Positions 14,232-21,255 of a stretch of 22,501 nucleotides of DNA are shown piece by piece (position 1 is the stretch's first letter; every line of letters begins with the position of its first letter). The notes beneath the pieces are model-generated. The model was given only the letters and a program-made list of their open reading frames with translations, was not told where the DNA came from and searched no databases. The position numbers and the translations under genes are program-made. Origin of the DNA: Bacteroidales bacterium UBA5621 (GTDB taxonomy: Bacteria; Bacteroidota; Bacteroidia; Bacteroidales; VadinHA17); assembly GCA_002424525.1 (NCBI GenBank), contig DIKJ01000020.1:1-22501 (forward strand), given 5' to 3'.

Positions 14232-15353
14232 TTACTCCGGAGTGGCATCCAGAACGGCTCTGTATTCGCTGGGTGTTTTGCCGGTGTAACTTTTAAAAAA
14301 TGTGTTAAATGTTGATTTTGAATTGAATCCGGAATCAAAGGCGATAGCCAGAATAGTGTAATTCCTGTAAAGAGGGTCTGACATTCTGCAGATAACTTCC
14401 TTTACCCTGTACTCATTGATGAAAGTGAAGAAATTCCGGTTATGCTTCTCATTGAGGACCTCCGTGATGTGGTGACGCTGGATCCCGGTCATTTTCGAAA
14501 GGTCATGTATAGTCAGGTCACTGTCGAGATATGGTTTGCGGTTCTCCATATATGCGATGATTTTCTGAAGATATTTTTCAGCCTGAAGTTCCTTTAGCCC
14601 GCTTTTAAGGTATCTTCCTGATTCTTTCTTTCCTCCGGTCGCGGCCTTTACCACTTCGCCGAAAATGACCGGTTGCTTTATCCCATAAAAGCTGTAGGCT
14701 ATCGAAAAAACAGCAATAAATCCAAATATCACAAAATACGGATCAAAAGGGATAAAACTGCCGATCATGTTGAGGCCACCCAGAATGAAGAGTACAAAAC
14801 ATGCAGTATAAAAACTTATTGAAAGTATTTTCAACCAGTTTAACGTCAGTTTCCCGGAGGTATAGGAGACAAGGTTCCTGAGATTTCGCTGATGCCGCCT
14901 GATCTCAACAAAAGCAAGGCCACTATAGGCAGTTATTGAAAGGAAAAAGCAGGTCGAATAGACTATCCGCAGGGAAATCAGCTTGTCTGGCTTGAAAAAG
15001 CCCCTGAGATCCCTGACAAGAGGCTCCGATCTGAAGATAACAGAGGTCGTGAAGAAAATTATGAACGGGATGAAATGAAGCAGATTCAGCCAGTTGAACT
15101 TCCTGTCGGGGTTTGTCATGAACCTCACGTACAAATAAAGCAGGGGACCATAGGTAAAAGTAATGAAAGGGAATGAGTACATCTCGATAACATTGCTGTT
15201 AAGAAGGGCAAATATCATTTCAATCCCGAACATGAAGAGCCAGGCCGCCATAATCCTGTTGGCGGTCGTCAATGGCTTTTTTGTAGCTATCAGCAATCCG
15301 GCAAACAGAGACTGGGATATTCCTATATAGAGAACAGGATCAATGTTTACCAT
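14232..15353 (-). CDS. AraC-family regulator with membrane-embedded N-terminal half
   Basis: This gene encodes 373 residues from ATG 15353; a TTG nine codons earlier is less likely. The N-terminal 230 residues form about seven hydrophobic helices, for example GISQSLFAGLLIATK, WLFMFGIEMIFALL, LHFIPFIIFFTTSVIF and YFVIFGFIAVFSIAYSFYGI. The last 100 residues are an AraC/XylS double helix-turn-helix: LTIHDLSKMTGIQRHHITEVL, then YTILAIAFDSGFNSKSTFNT, ending FFKSYTGKTPSEYRA. This membrane-plus-AraC architecture is common in Bacteroidota and is thought to sense membrane or extracytoplasmic cues. It lies immediately upstream of, and on the same strand as, the barrel/RND/LolA-like set, so it is a good candidate regulator of that set. 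A perfect TATATTTG element precedes it. Confidence 0.88.
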   Translation of the reverse strand: MVNIDPVLYIGISQSLFAGLLIATKKPLTTANRIMAAWLFMFGIEMIFALLNSNVIEMYSFPFITFTYGPLLYLYVRFMTNPDRKFNWLNLLHFIPFIIFFTTSVIFRSEPLVRDLRGFFKPDKLISLRIVYSTCFFLSITAYSGLAFVEIRRHQRNLRNLVSYTSGKLTLNWLKILSISFYTACFVLFILGGLNMIGSFIPFDPYFVIFGFIAVFSIAYSFYGIKQPVIFGEVVKAATGGKKESGRYLKSGLKELQAEKYLQKIIAYMENRKPYLDSDLTIHDLSKMTGIQRHHITEVLNEKHNRNFFTFINEYRVKEVICRMSDPLYRNYTILAIAFDSGFNSKSTFNTFFKSYTGKTPSEYRAVLDATPE

Positions 15354-15377
15354 AGAAAAAATATGAGTATATTTATT

Positions 15378-15385
15378 CAAATATA
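15378..15385 (-). promoter_or_regulatory. -7 promoter element for the AraC-family gene
   Basis: The minus strand reads TATATTTG, a perfect -7 consensus. It lies 25 bases upstream of the ATG at 15353 and supports that ATG over the TTG at 15380, which would overlap this element. Confidence 0.45.
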
Positions 15386-15408
15386 ATTAAAAACAGGCAA
15401 TTAATAGG

Positions 15409-15416
15409 TATTTTTG
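15409..15416 (+). promoter_or_regulatory. -7 promoter element for sucD
   Basis: TATTTTTG matches TAnnTTTG perfectly and implies a leader of about 68 bases before the sucD ATG. No convincing -33 box is seen. The divergent region to the AraC gene is about 136 bases and AT-rich. Confidence 0.35.
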
Positions 15417-15489
15417 ACTTTCAGGTTTCATGCGCCATAAACGCAAACCAAAAGGCATCTTATTGTAAAATACTATACATCAGATCTTT

Positions 15490-16359
15490 ATGAGCATTTT
15501 AGTAAATAAAGACTCCAGGGTTCTTGTTCAGGGATTTACCGGAAGTGAAGGCACTTTCCATGCCGGTCAGATGATTGCATACGGGACGAAAGTGGTAGGA
15601 GGGGTCACACCCGGAAAAGGAGGGCAGCAGCATCTCGGCCTGCCGGTCTTCAACACCGTCCGCGAAGCTGTAAGGGAGACGGGTGCTGATGTTTCAGTGC
15701 TATTTGTCCCGCCGGCATGGGCCGCAGACGCCATCATGGAAGCTGCAGATGCAGGAATAGCACTCATCGTGGCAATCACGGAAGGAATCCCCGTATCCGA
15801 TATGGTTGGAGTAAAGGAATACCTCAGGACTAAGGAATGCAGGCTGATTGGACCAAACTGTCCCGGTATCATAACCCCCGATGAAGCGAAAGTAGGAATT
15901 ATGCCGGGATTCATTCACCGCAAAGGCAGTGTTGGGATAATTTCCAGGTCAGGTACCCTTACGTACGAAGCTGTCGATCAGGTAACAAAAACAGGACTCG
16001 GCCAGTCGACCTGTATCGGCATCGGAGGTGATCCGATAGTAGGAACGACTACGCTCGATGCCGTTAAGCTGATGATGGATGATAATGAGACCGGTGCAAT
16101 AGTGATAATCGGCGAAATAGGAGGCAATATGGAAACGGATGCCGCTGAGTGGATAAAATTGAACGGGAAAAAACCCGTGATTGGTTTTATTGCCGGGCAG
16201 ACAGCTCCGAAAGGGCGCAGGATGGGACATGCAGGCGCGATAATAGGAGGGAGGGGCGATACTGCGGCCGCCAAAATGGAGATAATGAAAGCGTGCGGCA
16301 TCCATGTCGTGGAGTCTCCGGCTGATATAGGGGCAACGGTGTTTAATGTCGTGAGATAA
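15490..16359 (+). CDS. sucD: Succinyl-CoA synthetase subunit alpha
   Basis: At 289 residues it is the same length as classic SucD. It is the CoA-binding and phospho-histidine subunit of succinyl-CoA synthetase, which interconverts succinyl-CoA and succinate with nucleotide triphosphate formation in the TCA cycle. The N-terminal CoA-binding Rossmann-like domain has [30 protein letters not shown] (121-130) precedes the second domain, and the phosphorylated His247 lies in [10 protein letters not shown]. All key residues are intact. sucC is not adjacent on either side, so the two subunits are encoded apart in this genome. fabG follows after 38 bases but has its own promoter element. Confidence 0.96.
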   Translation: MSILVNKDSRVLVQGFTGSEGTFHAGQMIAYGTKVVGGVTPGKGGQQHLGLPVFNTVREAVRETGADVSVLFVPPAWAADAIMEAADAGIALIVAITEGIPVSDMVGVKEYLRTKECRLIGPNCPGIITPDEAKVGIMPGFIHRKGSVGIISRSGTLTYEAVDQVTKTGLGQSTCIGIGGDPIVGTTTLDAVKLMMDDNETGAIVIIGEIGGNMETDAAEWIKLNGKKPVIGFIAGQTAPKGRRMGHAGAIIGGRGDTAAAKMEIMKACGIHVVESPADIGATVFNVVR

Positions 16360-16365
16360 TTATTT

Positions 16366-16373
16366 TATATTTG
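16366..16373 (+). promoter_or_regulatory. -7 promoter element for fabG
   Basis: TATATTTG is a perfect -7 element, 25 bases before the fabG ATG. A TTTA at 16342-16345, 20 bases upstream, could serve as a weak -33. It suggests fabG is transcribed separately from sucD. Confidence 0.45.
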
Positions 16374-16397
16374 CAGCATTTCTAAAACTAAACTGAA

Positions 16398-17144
16398 ATG
16401 AAATTACTCGAAGGAAAAACAGCCCTTATTACGGGGGCATCGCGGGGAATAGGGAAGGCAATCGCACATAAATTTGCACTTCACGGTGCTGATATAGCTA
16501 TTACCAATATAGCAGAAGATGAGGAGTTCGAAGCTGCAATTGCAGAGATCAAAGCACTGGGTGTGAAAGTAAAGGGATATGTATCCAACGCTGCAAGCTT
16601 CGCAGATTCCGCAAGAATAGCCACCGAAGTTCTGAATGACTTCGGCCGGCTCGATATCCTTGTCAACAATGCAGGTATAACAAAGGATACTCTCCTGATG
16701 AGAATGAGCGAAGAGCAGTGGGACTCCGTTATTGCAGTGAATCTGAAGTCTGTATTCAATCTTACTAAAGCGGTCCTGCAGATCATGCTTAAACAGAAAA
16801 GCGGTTCAATAATCAATATGAGTTCGGTTGTAGGCGTGTCAGGCAATGCAGGCCAGAGCAACTACTCGGCATCCAAGGCGGGTATTATCGGATTCACGAA
16901 AAGTGTGGCAAAGGAGCTCGGATCAAGGAACATCAGATGCAATGCCATTGCTCCCGGATTTATCATAACCGAAATGACAGAAAAATTACCTCCTGATATA
17001 AAGAATGAGTGGATAAATAAAATTCCTCTGAAACGTGGCGGAACACCTGATGATGTGGCTGATACGGCTTTGTTTCTTGCCTCTGACCTCTCTTCCTATA
17101 TAACCGGACAAACAATTCAGGTGTGCGGAGGTATGTTAACTTAA
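16398..17144 (+). CDS. fabG: 3-oxoacyl-[acyl-carrier-protein] reductase
   Basis: At 248 residues it has the normal length of FabG. It reduces 3-oxoacyl-ACP to 3-hydroxyacyl-ACP with NADPH in fatty-acid elongation. Visible motifs are the glycine-rich TGASRGIG (12-19), NNAG (90-93), Asn115 in VNLKSVFN, Ser143 in INMSS, and YSASK with catalytic Tyr156 and Lys160. The C-terminal IAPGFIITEMTEKLP and the closing SSYITGQTIQVCGGM are typical of FabG. The high match to the canonical FabG pattern favours fatty-acid synthesis over another SDR role, though SDR specificity is hard to prove from sequence. It is the intact SDR of the window and is unrelated in detail to the truncated one at 5665-5982. Confidence 0.9.
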   Translation: MKLLEGKTALITGASRGIGKAIAHKFALHGADIAITNIAEDEEFEAAIAEIKALGVKVKGYVSNAASFADSARIATEVLNDFGRLDILVNNAGITKDTLLMRMSEEQWDSVIAVNLKSVFNLTKAVLQIMLKQKSGSIINMSSVVGVSGNAGQSNYSASKAGIIGFTKSVAKELGSRNIRCNAIAPGFIITEMTEKLPPDIKNEWINKIPLKRGGTPDDVADTALFLASDLSSYITGQTIQVCGGMLT

Positions 17145-17155
17145 AAATATTTTAT

Positions 17156-17163
17156 TATCTTTG
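17156..17163 (+). promoter_or_regulatory. -7 promoter element for the 17170-17259 RNA and/or the M48 gene
   Basis: TATCTTTG is a perfect TAnnTTTG. The expected start falls near 17169-17171, exactly at the first base of the inverted repeat described for 17170-17259. Confidence 0.5.
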
Positions 17164-17169
17164 TAAGAC

Positions 17170-17259
17170 AGCAGGGAGCCTATCCTTTTAGCACGAGGAA
17201 ATGCAGCGAGACATATTTATTCCACACTTATTTTAAACGGGCTCCCTGCTTCTTTTTTT
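17170..17259 (+). ncRNA. Candidate small structured RNA or transcription-attenuating leader
   Basis: An 11-bp perfect inverted repeat, AGCAGGGAGCC at 17170-17180 and GGCTCCCTGCT at 17240-17250, is followed at once by TCTTTTTTT, giving an intrinsic terminator. The left arm sits where transcription from TATCTTTG should begin, so the 5' end of the RNA would pair with its 3' end around a 59-base loop. The result would be a self-contained transcript of about 90 bases. The loop holds a short frame, ATG 17201 to TAA 17234-17236 (11 codons, MQRDIFIPHLF) with GAGGAA just before the ATG. Its stop lies four bases before the right arm. It could therefore be a stand-alone sRNA or a leader-peptide attenuator for the protease gene, whose ATG is 20 bases past the T-run. 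I do not recognise an Rfam family. Confidence 0.5.
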
Positions 17260-17278
17260 AATACCTATCAACATATTG

Positions 17279-18505
17279 ATGCATAACACAGTATTTTTCC
17301 TGATACTCATAATTCCGGTAACCGGGTTTATCCTGGAAAGATATCTTGAGTATCTTGACTCAGGCATGTGGTCAGAGAGACTCCCGGAAAAACTGAAAGG
17401 GATATGCGATGAGGAGGAGTACCGCAAAACCCAGCTGTACCAGAAGGAGAACAAGAAACTCTCTTTCGTTTCATCATCTTTCAATCTGGCAATAATCCTT
17501 GGGATGATCATCGCCGGTGGTTTTGCTTTCGTAGACGGACTGGCAGGTTTGGTCAGCGATAATGCCGTTGTCATTTCGCTTATATTCTTCGGGATGATTG
17601 GACTGGCATCTGACCTTATTAACATCCCCTTCAGCCTGTATGACACGTTTGTCATCGAAAAAAAATACGGTTTCAACAGGATGAGCCTTTCCACTTTTAT
17701 AACCGATCATATCAAATCATGGCTGATTGCCCTTCTGGTCGGCGCTCCGGTGCTGGGACTGATTACCTGGTTCTATTATAAAACCGGACACTTTTTCTGG
17801 CTCTGGGCCTGGGGGCTGATAACCGCCTTCTCAATCTTCATGAACCTCTTCTATTCCGAGCTGATAGTTCCCCTTTTCAATAAGCAGACCCCGTTAGAAG
17901 AAGGGGGTTTACGTAAAAAGATCGAGGATTTCGCCTTAAAAACCGGATTTAAACTCAAAAACATTTTCGTAATAGACGGTTCGAAAAGAAGCACTAAGGC
18001 CAATGCATATTTTTCCGGATTCGGTCCGAAAAAAAGAATTGTCCTCTATGACACCCTCCTGAAGGAGATGTCTGAAGATGAAATAGTTGCCGTGCTGGCT
18101 CATGAGATAGGCCATTACAGGAAGAAGCATGTTCTCATGACAATGCTTTTCTCGTTCCTCCTGACGGGATTAATGCTATTCCTCTTCTCCCTGGTAGTGA
18201 ATAATCCTTCTCTGTCGGTGGCACTGGGAGCTGAAAGTCCCAGCTTTCACCTGGGACTGATCGTTTTTGGGATATTGTATAGTCCCCTCTCATTGCTGAT
18301 AGGTCTGGTATCAAACTATATTTCAAGGAAAAATGAATTTGAAGCAGACAGGTTCGTGAAAGAACACTACAAAGCTGAATACCTGTCGAGTTCCCTTAAG
18401 AAACTCTCCGTTAAGAACCTCTCCAATATGATGCCTCATCCGGCTTATGTTTTTTTCCATTACTCTCATCCTCCGCTGCTGCTGAGACTGGAGAAACTGG
18501 AATGA
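17279..18505 (+). CDS. M48-family endopeptidase, Ste24/CAAX-protease type
   Basis: This gene encodes 408 residues from ATG 17279. It is a multi-pass membrane zinc metalloprotease. There are about seven hydrophobic segments: residues 5-18, 64-85, 96-112, 147-165, 172-192, 286-309 and 326-347. The catalytic site is HEIGH (275-279), with the third zinc ligand probably Glu353 in RKNEFEADRF. SKRSTKANAYFSGFG (236-249) is the conserved strand ahead of it, and LSNMMPHP plus HYSHPPLLLRLEKLE close the protein as in Ste24. Eukaryotic homologues trim prenylated proteins; bacterial ones act in membrane-protein quality control. The gene follows the candidate attenuator/sRNA and precedes tRNA-Thr. Confidence 0.9.
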   Translation: MHNTVFFLILIIPVTGFILERYLEYLDSGMWSERLPEKLKGICDEEEYRKTQLYQKENKKLSFVSSSFNLAIILGMIIAGGFAFVDGLAGLVSDNAVVISLIFFGMIGLASDLINIPFSLYDTFVIEKKYGFNRMSLSTFITDHIKSWLIALLVGAPVLGLITWFYYKTGHFFWLWAWGLITAFSIFMNLFYSELIVPLFNKQTPLEEGGLRKKIEDFALKTGFKLKNIFVIDGSKRSTKANAYFSGFGPKKRIVLYDTLLKEMSEDEIVAVLAHEIGHYRKKHVLMTMLFSFLLTGLMLFLFSLVVNNPSLSVALGAESPSFHLGLIVFGILYSPLSLLIGLVSNYISRKNEFEADRFVKEHYKAEYLSSSLKKLSVKNLSNMMPHPAYVFFHYSHPPLLLRLEKLE

Positions 18506-18512
18506 ATTTTTC

Positions 18513-18520
18513 TATATTTG
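18513..18520 (+). promoter_or_regulatory. -7 promoter element for tRNA-Thr
   Basis: TATATTTG is a perfect -7 consensus 12 bases before the first base of the tRNA. A start about six bases downstream would leave a very short 5' leader, as expected for a tRNA gene. Confidence 0.5.
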
Positions 18521-18531
18521 CTACTTTAATA

Positions 18532-18603
18532 GCCTCCTTAGCTCAGTGGTAGAGCAGCTCACTCGTAATGAGCAGGTCGTGGGTTCGAGTCCCATGGGAG
18601 GCT
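18532..18603 (+). tRNA. tRNA-Thr (anticodon CGT)
   Basis: The full cloverleaf can be drawn. The acceptor GCCTCCT pairs with GGGAGGC (last pair G-T) and the D-arm lies around AGCTCAGTGGTAGAGC. The anticodon stem is GCTCA/TGAGC with loop CTCGTAA and anticodon CGT, and the T-arm is GTGGG-TTCGAGT-CCCAT. It decodes ACG as threonine. CCA is not encoded (TCAA follows). No second copy of its 3' end occurs in the window, so there is no sign here of integration into the tRNA. Confidence 0.95.
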
Positions 18604-18840
18604 CAAATGATTTCGGATTGTGGATTTCGGATTGCGGATTTTGACGAGCGCAGCGAGCCTGCCCTGCTAGCGCGGATTTGTAATCGTGCCCCGGCTGGCG
18701 CGGATTTAGCGAAGCGAAGCGTAATCCGTGCCTTGGTGTCCGCTCGGTTGCAATCCGTGCCTTGGTGTCCGCTCGGTTAGCGAAGCGTAATCCGTGCCCA
18801 ATCGAATTCAAATCCTGCAAAATCTAAAAACTTCCTAAAA
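18604..18840. repeat. Cluster of short tandem and palindromic repeats downstream of tRNA-Thr
   Basis: Three kinds of repeat are packed here. GATTTCGGATTGTG and GATTTCGGATTGCG are adjacent 14-base units at 18609-18636. CGGATT at 18701-18706 pairs with AATCCG at 18723-18728 around a loop built of GCGAAGC copies. A 29-base unit at 18721-18749 (GTAATCCGTGCCTTGGTGTC and onward) is repeated with one mismatch at 18750-18778, and a partial third copy of its start follows at 18787. Such GGATT/GCGAAGC palindromes are scattered between genes in many Bacteroidota and may be non-autonomous mobile palindromes. No protein is credible here. Confidence 0.6.
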
Positions 18841-19080
18841 AAACTTGACTTTTGTTTATTCAGAGTGTAACTTGCATATAGATATTGTTGGTTACTTGTT
18901 ACTTGTTACTTCTTGCCGACAGCCGGTTATTTCAAGTTAATCGACCAGATCCCCAACCAGCCACGAGCAACCGGACAATCTGAACAATAACTGCCAGAGG
19001 GTGTAGGGTCTTATAATTATCTGAAAGCAAGGCAGCTGATTATCATTCCGGATCCTATGTTTAACCAATATCGAACTATT
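18841..19080. other. Non-coding stretch with a heptamer tandem repeat
   Basis: GTTACTT is repeated exactly three times at 18891-18911, followed by a degenerate copy. The remainder shows no gene, tRNA or convincing hairpin. TTG at 18845-18847, followed 20 bases later by TAACTTG, is only loosely promoter-like. Confidence 0.4.
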
Positions 19081-19191
19081 ATGAAAAATCCATTTTCATT
19101 AATGGCAATCTTTTGTCTGTTTATCCTTACCTGCTGTCAGCAGGGGACAAAATTACCTGAAAATTACCTGGCTGAGTTACACGGTGTTTAA
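19081..19191 (+). pseudogene. Truncated lipoprotein, N-terminal 36 residues only
   Basis: ATG 19081 to TAA 19189-19191 encodes MKNPFSLMAIFCLFILTCCQ followed by QGTKLPENYLAELHGV. A basic start, a hydrophobic core and LTCC-Q form a good lipoprotein signal with lipobox Cys at 18 or 19. After the lipid anchor only about 17 residues remain, ending at a clean TAA. No continuation of a recognisable domain is found in other frames downstream. It is most likely the surviving 5' end of a larger surface or glycan-degradation lipoprotein gene; a genuine tiny lipoprotein is the alternative. Confidence 0.45.
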
Positions 19192-19456
19192 CGGGGTCAC
19201 ACTGTAATGGTTTTTGATTCCGAATGCTGTAAAGAGGTCAACAACCTTTGTAGAGTACTTAGAGTTAAGTTTAGTCAACTTCAGACACTCCAACTTTAGC
19301 TCACTTCAGGCATTATTTGACAATTATCTCTCTTTTCTTAACTTTAACAAAATCTTATGATTGATGAACCGGGACTGTTGTGGAAATTTGGCCAAACAGT
19401 ATCTACGTATTAAAAAACGTTGTTTATAAGAAAAGGCCGTTCATAATATTTAAATA
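19192..19456. other. Non-coding stretch with imperfect ACTTYAG repeats
   Basis: AACTTCAG (19277-19284), AACTTTAG (19292-19299) and CACTTCAG (19302-19309) form an irregular short repeat. No coding frame or RNA gene is supported. TAATATTTA near 19444, 21 bases after a TTG, could be a weak promoter for the 19625 gene. Confidence 0.35.
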
Positions 19457-19481
19457 AGACAAATAAATATATCAGGACATG

Positions 19482-19568
19482 AAACCCACATGTATTGCAA
19501 ACACAACCGAGCTTGCGAGCTCAGCGAAGCTAAACACGTATGTATATAATTTTCAGACATGTGGGTTT
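19482..19568 (+). other. Long stem-loop in the 5' region of the GH-like gene
   Basis: AAACCCACATGT at 19482-19493 is perfectly complementary to ACATGTGGGTTT at 19557-19568, closing an 87-base structure. Inside, GAGCT-TGCG-AGCTC (19509-19522) forms a further hairpin. Just outside, GCC-TTC-GGC (19569-19577) and CCC-TTC-GGG (19581-19589) form two small ones. It ends 56 bases before the ATG at 19625. It may be a regulatory 5' UTR fold or a small palindromic mobile repeat. There is no T-run, so it is not an intrinsic terminator. Confidence 0.5.
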
Positions 19569-19624
19569 GCCTTCGGCGAGCCCTTCGGGGTTCATCAGAC
19601 CATTAAAATAAAAATTATATACTG

Positions 19625-21040
19625 ATGAAAACATTCCAGAAAAAAAGTTTCATAGCAACCTTCCTGGTTTCGGCACTATTTTTTGCTGCTGTACAAGGAC
19701 AGACTGCAGGTTTCAACGGACCATTGAAAGTCAGTGATAGGAATCCACGGTATTTTACCGATAATTCCGGCAGGGCAGTTTATCTTACCGGCTCTCATAC
19801 ATGGAACAACTTTGTGGATATGACCTCTTCAGCAAAACAGGGAAAGTTTGATTACAACCCGGGTTACCTGGAATGGATGAAGCGGTATAACCACAATTTC
19901 ATGCGTATGTGGGCATGGGAATTGGTCAGCTGGGATACTGAGGGCAACAGGGAGAAAAAACCTCAGAGATTAAAAGTGGAACCTCATCCCTGGATTCGGT
20001 CCGGTCCGGGTCAGGCACTTGACGGAAATTTGAAATTTGACCTGGACCGTCTTGACCCGGGATATTTCGCGCGTCTTGAAGAAAGAATTAAGCAGGCATA
20101 TGAAGCAGCCATTTATGTATCTGTGATGCTTTTTGAAGGCTGGGGACTTCAGTTCTCTCCGGGTGCATTTGAAAATCATCCTTTTCACCCGGATAATAAC
20201 ATCAACGGGATAAATGGCGATGCCAACGGAGATGGTTCAGCAACAGAGATACATACAATGAGGGATGTAAGAATTAATTCGATCCAGAAAGCATATGTGA
20301 TGCAAGTGCTCGATATTCTGAACAAATTTGATAATGTTCTGTATGAGATTTCCAACGAAAATCATCCATCTTCCACAGAATGGCAGTACGATATGATACT
20401 GTTTATTAAGAATTACGAGAAAAGTCTTCCAAAGCAGCATCCCGTTGGTATGACATTTCAATACCGGGGAGGCAGTAACAAGGTTTTGTTTGATAGTCCC
20501 GCAGACTGGATCTCGCCTAACCAGGAAGGTGGATACCGGGATAATCCGCCAGCGGCAGATGGATCAAAAGTAATCATTACCGATACGGATCACCTCTGGG
20601 GTCTGGGAGGTAATCCCGCTTGGATATGGAAAAGCTTTCTCCGCGGGATGAATCCCATTTTCATGGATCCTTATGATTGCATTGTGCTGGCAAATGCCTG
20701 TGATGAAACCTGGCTTGAATCAATGCGGAAAGGTCAGGGATTTACCCGTATGATCGCAGACCCTGCAGATCTTATTTCTATGATTCCTCAGCCTGAGCTG
20801 GCATCAACAACATATTGTCTTGCAAACAAAGGATCGGAATACCTGGTTTACCTTGCCGATACGGCTGAAGTTACCATAGATCTTGAAAATGCTCCCGGCA
20901 AGTTTCGTGTCGAATGGTTTAATACCAAGACAGGAGAATTTCTAAAATCACGAAGGATAAAAGGAGGGAGTAGGTTAGTTATGAAAGCTCCATCTGAAGT
21001 CAGGGATATGGTTTTATATTTGGTCAAGAAAACCAGATGA
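19625..21040 (+). CDS. Secreted glycoside-hydrolase-like protein (barrel plus C-terminal Ig-like domain)
   Basis: This gene encodes 471 residues with a signal peptide (residues 1-26, ending VQGQ). Residues ~30-380 look like a TIM-barrel of the GH-A-like/DUF4038 type: RYFTDNSGRAVYLTGSHTWN, then RMWAWELVSWDTEG, FEGWG near 171, and NVLYEISNENHPSS near 238, whose Glu245 is a plausible acid/base. The expected second acidic residue at the end of the barrel is met by IITDTDHLWGLGG, that is Asp320/Asp322 and not Glu. Residues ~395-470 resemble the small beta domain found after such barrels (putative collagen-binding domain). DANGDGSATE (199-208) looks like a calcium-binding loop. The substrate is unknown. 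It probably acts with the next gene on plant or algal polysaccharide. Confidence 0.75.
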   Translation: MKTFQKKSFIATFLVSALFFAAVQGQTAGFNGPLKVSDRNPRYFTDNSGRAVYLTGSHTWNNFVDMTSSAKQGKFDYNPGYLEWMKRYNHNFMRMWAWELVSWDTEGNREKKPQRLKVEPHPWIRSGPGQALDGNLKFDLDRLDPGYFARLEERIKQAYEAAIYVSVMLFEGWGLQFSPGAFENHPFHPDNNINGINGDANGDGSATEIHTMRDVRINSIQKAYVMQVLDILNKFDNVLYEISNENHPSSTEWQYDMILFIKNYEKSLPKQHPVGMTFQYRGGSNKVLFDSPADWISPNQEGGYRDNPPAADGSKVIITDTDHLWGLGGNPAWIWKSFLRGMNPIFMDPYDCIVLANACDETWLESMRKGQGFTRMIADPADLISMIPQPELASTTYCLANKGSEYLVYLADTAEVTIDLENAPGKFRVEWFNTKTGEFLKSRRIKGGSRLVMKAPSEVRDMVLYLVKKTR

Positions 21041-21108
21041 ATTTTAATATTATTATTTCCACTGCTGCCTGTAAAATGAAAATGTAGCAATCAGTAAGGA
21101 GAGAATAG

Positions 21109-21150
21109 ATGCCGGCGATGGGACTGCTGGCCGCTAATGCCAGTGTATAG
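21109..21150 (+). other. Short frame with strong Shine-Dalgarno (possible leader peptide or relic)
   Basis: AAGGAGAG lies eight bases before ATG 21109, which opens a 13-codon frame (MPAMGLLAANASV) ending TAG 21148-21150. A Shine-Dalgarno this strong is rare in the window. CTGGC-CGCTAAT-GCCAG inside it can form a five-base hairpin. It might be a leader peptide of the next gene or the relic of a lost gene. The rest of the 215-base gap shows nothing else. Confidence 0.2.
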
Positions 21151-21196
21151 AGCTATGTGAGATTCCGGGCCCGCGAGGCAGAAGGGGTGCTACTGG

Positions 21197-21226
21197 TTGC
21201 AGTCATGTAAAAAAACTGTATTTTAG
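21197..21226 (+). promoter_or_regulatory. Candidate promoter for the beta-helix gene
   Basis: TTG at 21197-21199 and TATTTTAG at 21219-21226 (seven of eight -7 positions) are separated by 19 bases. The start would fall near 21232, giving a leader of about 24 bases. Confidence 0.35.
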
Positions 21227-21255
21227 TGACATAATAGGTATAAAAGCATCCGGAT

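Noticed and set aside
18532..18603. tRNA-Thr as an integration site
   Set aside because: No second copy of the tRNA 3' end was found downstream in the window, and there is no integrase, so there is no evidence for an island at this tRNA.
18721..18778. Two 29-base direct repeats that could suggest a CRISPR array
   Set aside because: The units are adjacent with no spacer, there are only two full copies, and no cas gene is nearby. This is a tandem duplication.
18521..18820. 99-residue minus-strand frame containing PPMGLEPTTCSLRVSCSTTEL
   Set aside because: It is the antisense translation of tRNA-Thr plus the downstream repeats. This peptide is a well-known artefact of translating tRNA antisense strands and is not a gene.
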